Of a stretch of 64,000 nucleotides of DNA, positions 8,185-16,033 are shown in pieces (positions within the stretch are counted from its first letter, which is position 1; each line of letters starts with the position of its first letter). The notes beneath the pieces are model-generated. The model made no database searches. It was not told the origin of the DNA and saw nothing but the letters and a program-made list of their open reading frames with translations. The stretch comes from RYN-230 sp963834705 (GTDB lineage Bacteria > Actinomycetota > Actinomycetes > Streptosporangiales > Streptosporangiaceae): positions 1-64,000 of the forward strand of contig CAWICV010000003.1 of the NCBI GenBank assembly GCA_963834705.1, written 5' to 3'. The translations under genes and the position numbers were made by a program.

Positions 8185-9075
8185 ATGTCACTCCTGGACG
8201 AGGTACAGACAAGCATCAGGCAGCTCGCCGACGGGGCCGGCCCGTCGGTGGTGGGCATCGGCCAGCGCTGGGGCGTCGGCTCGGGCATCGTGCTCGGCGA
8301 CGGCCGGGTGCTGACCAACGCGCACAATGTGCGCGGCGACCAGGCCACGGTCACGTTCGCCGATGGTCGCACCACCGAGGGCAGCGTGGCCGGGCACGAC
8401 ATCGACGGCGACCTGGCCGTCATCGACGCCGACACGGCCGGCGCGGCCGCGCTGCCCTGGGCCGACGGGGCCGGGGCCGAACTCGGCCAGCCGGTGTTCG
8501 CCCTGTCCAACCCGGGCGGCCGCGGGCTGCGGGTGACGTTCGGGTTCGTCTCGGGCATCGAGCGCACGTTCCGCGGGCCTCGCGGCCGGCGCATCACCGG
8601 CAGCCTGGAGCACACCGCGCCGCTGCTGCCCGGCTCGTCGGGCGGCCCGGTGCTGACCGCGGGTGGCCAGCTGCTCGGCATCAACACCCACCGCCTTGGC
8701 GAGGGCTTCTACCTGGCCATCCCGGCCGACGACGCGCTCCGCGGCCGGGTCGACACGCTGGCTCGCGGTGAGTCGGCGGCGCCTCCCCGGCTGGGCGTGG
8801 CGCTGGCGCCCGGTCACGTGGCCAGGCGGCTGCGCCGCTCGGTCGGCCTGCCGGAGACCGAGGGTGTGCTCATCCGCGGCGTGGAAGACGACAGCCCGGC
8901 CGCCCAGGCCGGCCTGGCCCAGGGCGACCTGATCGTGGCGGCCGCGGGCCGGCCGGTGCGCGACCCGGACGACCTGTTCGACGCGCTGCAGGCGGCCGCG
9001 GCGGGCGGCTCGATTCAGCTCGGCGTGGTGCGCGGCACCGACGAGCGGACCATCGAGGTAAGGTTCGGCGGCTGA
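8185..9075 (+). CDS. HtrA/DegP-like trypsin-fold serine protease with PDZ domain
   Basis: A 296-residue protein; ATG 8185 follows GGAGG at 8175-8179. Residues about 20-185 form a chymotrypsin-like domain with the triad His47 (TNAHNV), Asp76 (DGDLAVID) and Ser152 (PGSSGGPV). Residues about 205-296 form a PDZ domain containing GVLIRGVEDDSPAAQAGLAQ. Unlike classical HtrA it has no signal peptide or membrane anchor, so it should act in the cytoplasm, probably in protein quality control or regulated proteolysis. It is divergent from an HxlR-type regulator across an operator-like palindrome, and its stop is one base from that of the convergent DedA gene. Confidence 0.9.
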   Translation: MSLLDEVQTSIRQLADGAGPSVVGIGQRWGVGSGIVLGDGRVLTNAHNVRGDQATVTFADGRTTEGSVAGHDIDGDLAVIDADTAGAAALPWADGAGAELGQPVFALSNPGGRGLRVTFGFVSGIERTFRGPRGRRITGSLEHTAPLLPGSSGGPVLTAGGQLLGINTHRLGEGFYLAIPADDALRGRVDTLARGESAAPPRLGVALAPGHVARRLRRSVGLPETEGVLIRGVEDDSPAAQAGLAQGDLIVAAAGRPVRDPDDLFDALQAAAAGGSIQLGVVRGTDERTIEVRFGG

Positions 9076-9076
9076 G

Positions 9077-9784
9077 CTAATCCCGCCTCGCCGGATCCTG
9101 CCGCCGGCCGGCCGGGCCGGGCACGTCGCCATGATGGTGATGCGGCCCGGGCCAGGCCGGCTCGTCCAGCGGCCCCGGGTAGGCGGCCTCGGCCCGCTCG
9201 GCCAGCCGGTCGAACTGGCGGCGGATCACCAGCACCACCACGACAAACGCGATGACCGCCGCGCCGGCCAGAATCCAGTTGATCGTCGCGTCCACCTTCT
9301 GCAAGGCGTCACCGGCCAGGTACGAGGCGAGCGTGTAGATCCCGGCCCAGACGATGCCGCCCGCCGCGTTGGCGGGCAGAAATATCCGCCAGCGCATCTT
9401 GCTCACCCCGGCCAGGAACGCGGCGTACGCGCGCAGCACCGACACGAACCGGCCGAAGAACACCACTAGGACGCCGTGCCGGTCGAACAGGTAGCGGGCC
9501 GTCTTCAGCTTCCGCTCGTCGAGCCGTACCTTGGACCCGTACCGCCGGGCCAGCCGGTAGCCGCCCTGGTCACCGATCCAGTAGCCGATGTTGTCACCGA
9601 TGATCGCCGCCGCCGCGGCCACCGCGAAGATCGCCCACGGGTTCATCCGGTGCGTGTGCCCGGCGTACGTGCCCGCGATGATCAGTGCCGTCTCACCGGG
9701 CAGCGGCACACCCAGGCTCTCGGCCGCCACCAGCAGGAACAGCAGCCAGTAGCCATAGGTGGAGATCAGGTGACTCAAGTTCAC
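9077..9784 (-). CDS. DedA-family membrane protein
   Basis: Encodes 235 residues from GTG 9784, which has GGGGG 8 bases upstream and begins at the usual family N-terminus (VNLSHLISTYGYWLLFLLVA). DedA hallmarks are ESLGVPLPGETALIIAG (re-entrant loop with Pro and Glu), GDNIGYWIG, FFGRFVSVLRAYAAFLAGVS with the essential Arg residues, and NAAGGIVW. DedA proteins are undecaprenyl-phosphate or phospholipid flippases, or otherwise needed for membrane homeostasis; which applies here is unknown. The C-terminus has a His-rich tail (PGPHHHHGDVPG). A second DedA protein is encoded at 23.1 kb. Confidence 0.9.
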   Translation of the reverse strand: MNLSHLISTYGYWLLFLLVAAESLGVPLPGETALIIAGTYAGHTHRMNPWAIFAVAAAAAIIGDNIGYWIGDQGGYRLARRYGSKVRLDERKLKTARYLFDRHGVLVVFFGRFVSVLRAYAAFLAGVSKMRWRIFLPANAAGGIVWAGIYTLASYLAGDALQKVDATINWILAGAAVIAFVVVVLVIRRQFDRLAERAEAAYPGPLDEPAWPGPHHHHGDVPGPAGRRQDPARRD

Positions 9785-9870
9785 CCGGGGAACCCCCGAT
9801 AGTGTCAGCCGCGGTCCGCGTCGGCCTGGCGGCGCCGTTTCCCTCACCCTAGGTGGCGCGGTGCTCAGTA

Positions 9871-11523
9871 TCAGTAAAGGAACCCGCCGGGGGGCTGCGG
9901 CGCCACCATCCGGTCCATCCGGCGTTGCTGTAGCGCGGCCCGGGCGTCGCGCAACCCCCCGAGCAGATCGGGGGTCAGCTTAGGGATGGCGGCGACCAGC
10001 AGGTCGTCGGTCCGCCGCACCAGTTCATCGGCGTCCGGCCCGGCGCTCCTGGCCAGTTCGTCCAGCTGTTCCAAGGACTCGCCAAACCCGGGCAGCATGG
10101 GGATGGCGACCCGGCCAATCTCCGTCGGCACCAGTTCCAGGACCCCGCCGCCGAAGCTGCGACCCTCTATCTCGGCGGTCAGCAGGGTCGCCGTGTTATG
10201 AAAGCCGGCCACCAGGTCCGCTTCCCGGCCTTCGAACTCTGTGGTCATCCGACCCTGGTAAATCGTGTCGGTCGTGATGACCCGGGCCGAATTCAGCATC
10301 AGGCGCGGGTACTTGTGCGAGCGTTTCGACAGCATCAGGCTGCCGGGCTGGACGACGGGTACGCGATACCACGGGTCGCGGATTCGGCACTTGTACCGCC
10401 GGTGCAGCTCGAGTTCCTCGCCGTAGCGCAGGTAGCTGGCCGCAGCAGGAATTTGTTCTGGATCTGGCGAGCCAAGCCCGAAGCTCAGTAGCCATCGCGA
10501 GCAGTCCAACTTGGCCAGCTCGCTGTGGTCCCGCTGGCTGAAGCACAGTCCGGTGGCATGCCGGATCCTGGGCAGCAGCGGCAGTGCCCAGGTATCCAGG
10601 CGGTACTGGCTGAGGGTGCCGTCATCGACCGAGAAGTACTCGTTGGCGCCGGTCACCGTGGAGACAGTCAGCCGGGCCACCTCGGACAGGGGGTGGAATT
10701 CGGGCAGATCGGTCAGCTGGTGCAGCGCGCTCAGCTGGGCCGGGGTCAGCAGGTACCGGGTCCAGGTCGGTGCGGTTTCCCGCACCTTGTGTGTCCAGGA
10801 CAGCGGGTTCCCGGGCAGGTGTTCCACCACGGTGAGCGGCGCTGCCGTCCGGTTCCCGGGCGACCGGTCCAGCCGCCCGCTGAGCACCACCACTTCCTGC
10901 AGCACGCTGGGGAAGGAACCGGGCGGGAACAGATCGGCCTGGAGCGCGTCCACGTTCTGAATCAGCCAGGTCCGCACGCTGCGCGCCGAGATCCCGGTGA
11001 AGCACTCGGCGGGCACGATGAACGCGAACGCGCCTCCCGGCCGGAGCGCGGTCATTGCGGCCAGCACGACTGGAATCCAGAGGTTCGACACCCCGGTCAG
11101 CGTGAGGCCGCTGCGGTGGGCCACGTCGAGCGCGCCGGCCCGGTCCTCCTCGGTGACCAACTGGAACCGGACGAACGGCGGGTTGCCGACCGCGACGTCA
11201 TAGCGGCCGGGCGACGGGCATGCGCCGTTCAGCACGCTGCCGGTTATCACCGTGCCGCCGAACGGGGTGGCGGCCAGCGCCTGCCGGCTTTTAGCAGCCT
11301 CCCCGGCGTTTATCTCGACGGCGGTTACGTCCTTTACCCGACCCGCCAATGAGTGGTCACGCAGACCCAGGATGAAAGCTCCATCTCCCGCGCTCGGCTC
11401 GAAAATCCGCAGCGGTTCGGAGTTACCGCTGCTGAGAGCTGCAATACGGTCGAGGCAGGCGCGGACCAGCGTCGGCGGCGAGTAGAAACCGCCCCGCAGC
11501 TTTTCCGCGCTCATCACATCCAT
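9871..11523 (-). CDS. N6-adenine DNA methyltransferase, apparently solitary
   Basis: About 550 residues from ATG 11523 (TTG 11532 and ATG 11514 are alternatives). GGFYSPPTLV is the motif X region, FEPSAGDGAF is motif I (SAM binding), and GNPPFVRF is the catalytic motif IV of the N-P-P-[FY] adenine class. The order X-I-IV followed by a long C-terminal target-recognition region is the gamma class, as in M.TaqI and many type II enzymes. The product should methylate adenine in a short DNA site. No restriction endonuclease is found next to it, although the 3' flank is short and the 5' flank holds only a methyltransferase-like remnant. A 20-bp palindrome lies about 45 bases upstream. It may be an orphan regulatory methylase or the remains of a restriction system. 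Confidence 0.88.
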   Translation of the reverse strand: MDVMSAEKLRGGFYSPPTLVRACLDRIAALSSGNSEPLRIFEPSAGDGAFILGLRDHSLAGRVKDVTAVEINAGEAAKSRQALAATPFGGTVITGSVLNGACPSPGRYDVAVGNPPFVRFQLVTEEDRAGALDVAHRSGLTLTGVSNLWIPVVLAAMTALRPGGAFAFIVPAECFTGISARSVRTWLIQNVDALQADLFPPGSFPSVLQEVVVLSGRLDRSPGNRTAAPLTVVEHLPGNPLSWTHKVRETAPTWTRYLLTPAQLSALHQLTDLPEFHPLSEVARLTVSTVTGANEYFSVDDGTLSQYRLDTWALPLLPRIRHATGLCFSQRDHSELAKLDCSRWLLSFGLGSPDPEQIPAAASYLRYGEELELHRRYKCRIRDPWYRVPVVQPGSLMLSKRSHKYPRLMLNSARVITTDTIYQGRMTTEFEGREADLVAGFHNTATLLTAEIEGRSFGGGVLELVPTEIGRVAIPMLPGFGESLEQLDELARSAGPDADELVRRTDDLLVAAIPKLTPDLLGGLRDARAALQQRRMDRMVAPQPPGGFLY

Positions 11524-11565
11524 AGTCTTCAAGCGGTGCCGTCCAGGGGAGTTAGTGCTGCCTCG

Positions 11566-11585
11566 TCCGATATGAGATTATCGGA
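11566..11585. promoter_or_regulatory. Palindrome upstream of the DNA methyltransferase
   Basis: TCCGATA-TGAGAT-TATCGGA has perfect 7-bp arms and lies about 45 bases before the methyltransferase start. It could be an operator for the methylase gene; restriction-modification loci often carry such sites. Confidence 0.4.
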
Positions 11586-11771
11586 GCTTCCAATCTTTCT
11601 GTCCTGCATCGGGCCCGGCGTGTCTAGTCAAATCTGGCCTGGTAATCAGGCGAATGCGGCGAGTCGCTGAATTAGATGGGCCACAAGAATGGCGGGCAGA
11701 CGCTAACTCCAAGAGCGCAGGGGCCGTCTGTGAGCGGAGGGTGTTGGGCCAGGAGTCACGGTCGCCGCTGG

Positions 11772-12060
11772 TCAGCGCAGGACCAGCAGGTCAAGCCAAG
11801 AAGTCCTGGGCTCCGTGCGGGCTGCGGGCCCGGCATGCTGCACGGCGCGGTGGAGCTGTTCCCTGCCACGCCGGAACTCCTCGTCGGTGAGACCGCGCAT
11901 GATGGTGTCGGAGCGGCGGAATCCTGCGGTGGCGAATGCCTGGCACACCTGCTCAGCGGAGGGAAACGTACCGACCCTCCGGGCGGTCTCGGGGAAGAAC
12001 TCCCAGGGGATGGTGTGCGCCGGGTTGACCCGGCCCGGGAATCCCTGGCGATCAATACGC
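11772..12060 (-). pseudogene. C-terminal fragment of a SAM-dependent methyltransferase
   Basis: The minus-strand frame ending at TGA 11772-11774 is open for about 95 codons and reads like the tail of a class I SAM methyltransferase: HTIPWEFFPETARRVGTFPS, then CQAFATAGFRR, LTDEEFRRGREQLHRAV and a final SWLDLLVLR. In intact family members this tail follows the Rossmann domain. Here there is no usable start codon before residue about 55 of the fragment, and upstream lies only a transcription terminator. The catalytic part is missing, so this is a remnant. It sits between the DNA methyltransferase and the secreted-protein gene. Confidence 0.65.
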
Positions 12061-12080
12061 GCCCTACGACGTACACATGG

Positions 12081-12119
12081 AACCGGCCCGGGACGCCTAA
12101 GCAGGGCCCCGGACCGGTT
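12081..12119 (-). terminator. Hairpin terminator of the secreted-protein gene
   Basis: Arms AACCGGCCCGGG (12081-12092) and CCCGGACCGGTT (12108-12119) pair over 12 bp; the one irregular pair is a G-U wobble in the minus-strand RNA, which points to the minus-strand gene ending at 12134. No U-run follows, as is common in actinomycetes. Confidence 0.65.
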
Positions 12120-12133
12120 CTTACTGGCGCGGG

Positions 12134-13000
12134 TTAGCTGACCGGCGTGGCCGCCCAGATCTTGAAGACGCTGCCCGACAGTGAGCTGTCCGGCGTGATC
12201 AGCGCCGGCGGGCTGCCAGTACCGGACGAGTCCACCTGAACCGCCGTCCAGTTCGAGTTGTTGCCGAGGTTGCCGGTGTTCCCGTCGTTGTCCACCACGT
12301 AAGAGTTGCGCATGGCGGCCAGCTCGTTGGTGGCCGGCCCCGCGAGCTGCGGGTTGAAGCCGTCCTGCAGGCCGATGCCCGCCTCCTGGAACCAGTTGGT
12401 GGGAACGGAGATGACCTGGGACCAGTAGTTCGTGTCGGTGGTCAGATCCTGCGCGGCCACAACCGCCTCGCCGTAGCCGAGCAGCTTGATGTTCATGGCG
12501 ATGTTCTGGCCCACCGGCAGGCTGCTGAGCGCAGCGATGGTGCTCGCGCTGGATGGCGACAGGAGGCCGTCACCGACACACGGGTCCGCACCACTGGTGG
12601 GTGGGGGGAGCACTCCCGCTTGGTACTTCACGGCGAAGGTGCCATCACCGTTGGGGACGAGGCCGATCTGGACGGCATCACCATTGTTGTTGTTGCACAG
12701 CTGGATGCCCATCGCGTCTCCGGTGCCCAGGTTGGCCGCGTACTTGCGGATATAGATCTGGGCATGGACGCGAGTGAACGCATTGCCCGCGCCGAACGCG
12801 TAGTACCCGGACTCACCGTTGGTGGTGTAAACGGTCGTCGGCGAGACGGACGCCCCGGCCATGGTCGCCGCGAGCGCCAGGCCGCTGCCCACGGCGGCTG
12901 CAGCGGTGGCCGCCGAGATGATCCACCCGTGTGGTGACAGTGACTTCGTGGCCCTGACGGCCTTCTCTGCCACTCGGGCATGTGTCGGCTTATGACTCAC
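12134..13000 (-). CDS. Secreted or membrane-anchored protein of unknown function
   Basis: 288 residues from GTG 13000, which has GGGAGGGG 6 bases upstream. Residues about 1-26 are basic, and residues 27-52 (WIISAATAAAAVGSGLALAA) form a signal peptide or anchor with an Ala-rich cleavage region. The mature part is rich in Gly, Asn, Thr and Ser and poor in Lys, with stretches like CNNNNGDAVQIGLVPNGDGT and VVDNDGNTGNLGNNSNWTAV that suggest an extracellular beta-sandwich. Two Cys residues (in QLCNNNN and DPCVGD) could form a disulfide. I recognise no named family. The gene stands alone, with its own terminator. Confidence 0.75.
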   Translation of the reverse strand: MSHKPTHARVAEKAVRATKSLSPHGWIISAATAAAAVGSGLALAATMAGASVSPTTVYTTNGESGYYAFGAGNAFTRVHAQIYIRKYAANLGTGDAMGIQLCNNNNGDAVQIGLVPNGDGTFAVKYQAGVLPPPTSGADPCVGDGLLSPSSASTIAALSSLPVGQNIAMNIKLLGYGEAVVAAQDLTTDTNYWSQVISVPTNWFQEAGIGLQDGFNPQLAGPATNELAAMRNSYVVDNDGNTGNLGNNSNWTAVQVDSSGTGSPPALITPDSSLSGSVFKIWAATPVS

Positions 13001-13281
13001 TTGGTTCCCCTCCCTGATAGTGCCTCTCGATGTACCCCGGCGCGTCCCCACTTGCCGGGTGTACAGGCATCCTGTGGTACAGACGCATGGGCGCCGGCCC
13101 GGGGATTACCTGCGTGCCCCGGGGTAGGTCTTGGTTAGCCTGGCGGGAGGGCTCCATGAGCGGCCCGGGACCGACGTGATCCCTGAGCCGCTCGTACTGG
13201 TCATGCCACCCGGTGCACTAGGCCTGCGCGCAGTCCCGGACTGGCGCTGCCGACCGGGGCCGCAGGCGTTTTGGCTGGCTA

Positions 13282-13305
13282 TGCGGAGGGTGTTGCGGAG
13301 GGTGT
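13282..13305. repeat. 12-bp tandem duplication of the tRNA-Ser 3' end
   Basis: TGCGGAGGGTGT occurs twice in direct succession, the second copy overlapping the 3' acceptor end of tRNA-Ser(TGA). It could be a trace of past integration at the tRNA or simple slippage. Confidence 0.6.
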
Positions 13306-13384
13306 GGGATTCGAACCCACGAGGACACTCACGCGCCCTAGCGGTTTTCAAGACCGCCGCCATCGGCCACTAGGCGAACCCTCC
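13296..13384 (-). tRNA. tRNA-Ser(TGA)
   Basis: 89 bases with a long variable arm. The acceptor stem GGAGGGT pairs with ACCCTCC, the discriminator base is G, and the anticodon loop CTTGAAA (anticodon bases 13348-13350 on the minus strand) reads UGA. The TPsiC arm GTGGGTTCGAATCCCAC is intact. The CCA end is not encoded. Confidence 0.95.
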
Positions 13385-13481
13385 CGCGGACAACCATAGT
13401 GCCGGGCCACGGAAACAACGCACCGGCCGGGACTTCTGCTACACGCGGTAGTGAGTAGGCTCATCTGTAGGAGGAGGTCCC

Positions 13482-14543
13482 ATGCTGCCGCCCTTTGGCT
13501 GGCAGGCCGTGCTGCAGCAGTGGCAGTTCGCGCCTGTCGTGACCGCGCTCGCCGCCGTCCTGGCCGCGCTGTACCTGTGGGGTGTGTGGCGGGTCGGCCA
13601 GCGGCACCCGGCCCGGCCGTGGCGGTGGTGGCGGACGGCCTTCTTCCTCGCCGGGCTGGCCGTGATCGTGCTGGCCACCGAGAGCGGCATCGGCGCCTAC
13701 GACGACGTGCTGTTCTGGGACCACATGGTGCAGCACCTCATGCTGATCATGGTCGCGCCGCCGCTGCTGGTGGCCGGCCAGCCGGTCACCCTGCTGCTGC
13801 ACGCCAGCCGGAACCCGCTGCACACCTGGACCAAGCGGGTCATCCGGTCCCAGGCGGTCTCCTTCCTCACCTGGCCGCCGTTCACCCTGGCCGCATACGC
13901 CGCGGTTATCGTATCCACCCACCTGACCGGCCTGATCACAACCACCATCACGCACCCGGTGCTGCACGATGCCGAGCATGCCGTCTACCTGGTGGTCGGC
14001 TACCTGTTCTTCCTGCCGATCGTGGGCAGTGAGCCGATCCAGTGGCGGCTGTCCTACCCGATCCGGTTCCTGATGCTGGCCGTGGCGATGCCGGTGGACA
14101 CGTTCACCGGGCTGATCCTCAGCATGCAGGGCACCCCGCTGCGCGCCACCGACGGCCCGGCGCCGCCCGGCTCGCCGAACCCGCTGCAGGACATCCACTG
14201 GGCCGGGGCGATCATGTGGGTAGCCGGCGACGCGCTCATGTTCGGGTTCATGATGCTGGTGTTCCTGATATGGGCCCGGTCAGACCGGGGCGGCGACAGC
14301 AGCCTGGGCTGGCTGGAAAAGGTCCGGTCGAACAGTTTCGAGCACGCCACCGGCCGGGTCGCCACCCCCGCAACCGGCCAGGTGACCACTCCCGCAACCG
14401 GCCAGGTGACCACTCCCGCCACCAGCCCCGCAGCCGCCAGCGCGCACGGCACGATCGACGACGACGAGCACCTCGCCGCCTACAACGACTACCTGGCCCG
14501 GCTGAACCAGTCCGGTCACGGCCCGTCCGGCGCCAGTAAATAA
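13482..14543 (+). CDS. CtaG/caa3-type cytochrome c oxidase assembly protein
   Basis: 353 residues from ATG 13482, behind AGGAGGAGG. Seven or so membrane segments run through residues about 15-270. Family marks are DDVLFWDHMVQHLMLIMVAP with the conserved His residues, AGQPVTLLLHA, HDAEHAVYLVVGYLFFLPIV and MPVDTFTGLIL, matching the caa3_CtaG domain thought to help insert copper into cytochrome oxidase subunit I. The C-terminal 80 residues are cytoplasmic and include tandem Pro-Ala-Thr-Gly-Gln-Val-Thr-Thr repeats (nucleotides about 14360-14425). No oxidase subunit genes are in the window. Confidence 0.88.
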   Translation: MLPPFGWQAVLQQWQFAPVVTALAAVLAALYLWGVWRVGQRHPARPWRWWRTAFFLAGLAVIVLATESGIGAYDDVLFWDHMVQHLMLIMVAPPLLVAGQPVTLLLHASRNPLHTWTKRVIRSQAVSFLTWPPFTLAAYAAVIVSTHLTGLITTTITHPVLHDAEHAVYLVVGYLFFLPIVGSEPIQWRLSYPIRFLMLAVAMPVDTFTGLILSMQGTPLRATDGPAPPGSPNPLQDIHWAGAIMWVAGDALMFGFMMLVFLIWARSDRGGDSSLGWLEKVRSNSFEHATGRVATPATGQVTTPATGQVTTPATSPAAASAHGTIDDDEHLAAYNDYLARLNQSGHGPSGASK

Positions 14544-14719
14544 GCGGGCCGGCCGCAGAAATCACCCGCCTTCCGCTGAACCCGGTGAGCGCGTCACCCG
14601 TGACACAGGGTGCGGCACGCGGAGCGGGACGTTCGCTGCACTATTTCAGCCTGCTCTCGCGCCGCACCACGGCGCCAACCGACGGCCGCCGTGGCCCTAG
14701 GGGAAGGGGAGCGGGAGAC

Positions 14720-15856
14720 ATGTCAGTCATTCACCGTGCCGTCGTGGCCTCGGCTGCGGGGGTCGCGGCCGCCGCCACGGCGGCCTTCGTCCTGGCGCCT
14801 GCCGCAGGGGCGCAGGCGCGATCCAGCGGATCCTCGTTTATCGGCCACTTCCACCATCTCACGACGATCGGCTCGACGGTGCCGGGCAACGGCGACGTCA
14901 ACCCGTACGGCACCGTGGTCATCCGGCAAACCCAGGGTGACCTGCAGAGCGGCAACGTACTCATCAGCAACTTCAACAACAAGAAGAACCTGCAGGGTAC
15001 CGGCCGGACCATCGTCCAGATCACCCCGGGCGGCCAGCTCAGCGTGTTCGCCAAGATCAACCCGAACCATCTGCCGGGTCCGTGCCCTGGCGGGATCGGC
15101 CTGACCACCGCGCTCACCGTGCTGCCCGGCGGCTGGGTCGTCGTCGGCAGCCTGCCCACCGCGAATGGGATGTCCGCCACGGCTAAGGCCGGCTGCCTGC
15201 TCGTGCTGGACAACACCGGTCACGTGCGGGAGACCATCTCCGGCAACGGCATCAACGGGCCGTGGGACATGACCTCGGTCAGCTTCGGCAACCTGTCCCA
15301 GCTGTTCGTAACCAACGTGCTGAACGGGACCGTCGCGGCCAACGGGAAGGTCGTGCACCGGGGCACCGTGCTCCGGCTGACCCTGGCCCGGTACGGCAGC
15401 CAGCCGCCCGTGGTGAAGAACATCACCAAGATCGGCTCGGGTTTCCCGCAGCGCACCGACCCCGCAGCGCTGGTGATCGGCCCGACCGGCGTGGGGCTGA
15501 GCCGTAACGGCACGCTGTACGTGGCGAACAGCCTGGTCAGCAAGATCAACGCGATCCCGAACGCGGTGTTCCGGCACAGCAGCGCCGGCACCGGCATGGT
15601 GGTCACATCCGGCGGCAAGCTGAACACTCCGCTGGGCCTCGCCCTGGCCCCGAACGGGAACGTGCTGACCGTCAACGGCGGGGACGGCCGGATCGTGGAG
15701 ACCACGCCGGGCGGTATGCAGGTCGCCTCGCGGTTCCTCGACAAGTCCGGCAGCCCGCCCGGCGCGGGTGCACTGTTCGGCCTGGCCGTGGCCCCGTTCG
15801 GGACCGGCGTGTACTACGTGGACGACGCGGTGAACACGCTGCGCCTGCTGCACTGA
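14720..15856 (+). CDS. Secreted beta-propeller (NHL/SMP-30-like) protein
   Basis: 378 residues from ATG 14720, preceded by the purine-rich GGGGAGCGGGAGA. Residues 1-34 are a signal peptide (VVASAAGVAAAATAAFVLAP ending near Ala-Gln-Ala). The mature chain is made of repeated strands such as GGWVVVGSLPT, GTLYVANS, PLGLALAPNGNVLTVNGGDG and LFGLAVAPFGTGVYYVDD, typical of six-bladed propellers (NHL, SMP-30/gluconolactonase). Ligand and reaction are unknown; many homologues are annotated only as hypothetical. It has its own strong terminator downstream. Confidence 0.8.
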   Translation: MSVIHRAVVASAAGVAAAATAAFVLAPAAGAQARSSGSSFIGHFHHLTTIGSTVPGNGDVNPYGTVVIRQTQGDLQSGNVLISNFNNKKNLQGTGRTIVQITPGGQLSVFAKINPNHLPGPCPGGIGLTTALTVLPGGWVVVGSLPTANGMSATAKAGCLLVLDNTGHVRETISGNGINGPWDMTSVSFGNLSQLFVTNVLNGTVAANGKVVHRGTVLRLTLARYGSQPPVVKNITKIGSGFPQRTDPAALVIGPTGVGLSRNGTLYVANSLVSKINAIPNAVFRHSSAGTGMVVTSGGKLNTPLGLALAPNGNVLTVNGGDGRIVETTPGGMQVASRFLDKSGSPPGAGALFGLAVAPFGTGVYYVDDAVNTLRLLH

Positions 15857-15949
15857 GTTAGTTCTGAGTCCGCCGGCGTGCGCCCCTACCGGGGGGCGGG
15901 GCGTGCGCCGGTCCACCCCACCGAGCCGCACGGGAACGGGGGTAGGAGG

Positions 15950-15981
15950 AAGCGCTGCCGGCGACACGCCGGCAGCGCTTT
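15950..15981 (+). terminator. Strong intrinsic terminator
   Basis: A 14-bp perfect stem (15950-15963 with 15967-15980), loop ACA, then TTT. It closes the beta-propeller gene and insulates the downstream AAA ATPase. Confidence 0.85.
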
Positions 15982-16016
15982 CTACGTGAATCTACGGTTT
16001 CGGCTAGACCCGCGCA

Positions 16017-16033
16017 TAGGCTGCTAGGCCGTG
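16017..16033 (+). promoter_or_regulatory. Probable leaderless promoter of the AAA ATPase
   Basis: TAGGCT at 16017-16022 lies 8 bases before GTG 16031, with no ribosome-binding site between them. This matches the actinobacterial -10 pattern TANNNT placed for a leaderless mRNA. Confidence 0.45.

Noticed and set aside
14723..15967. 414-codon open frame opposite the beta-propeller
   Set aside because: Composition typical of a shadow frame; the plus-strand gene has a signal peptide, start site and terminator.
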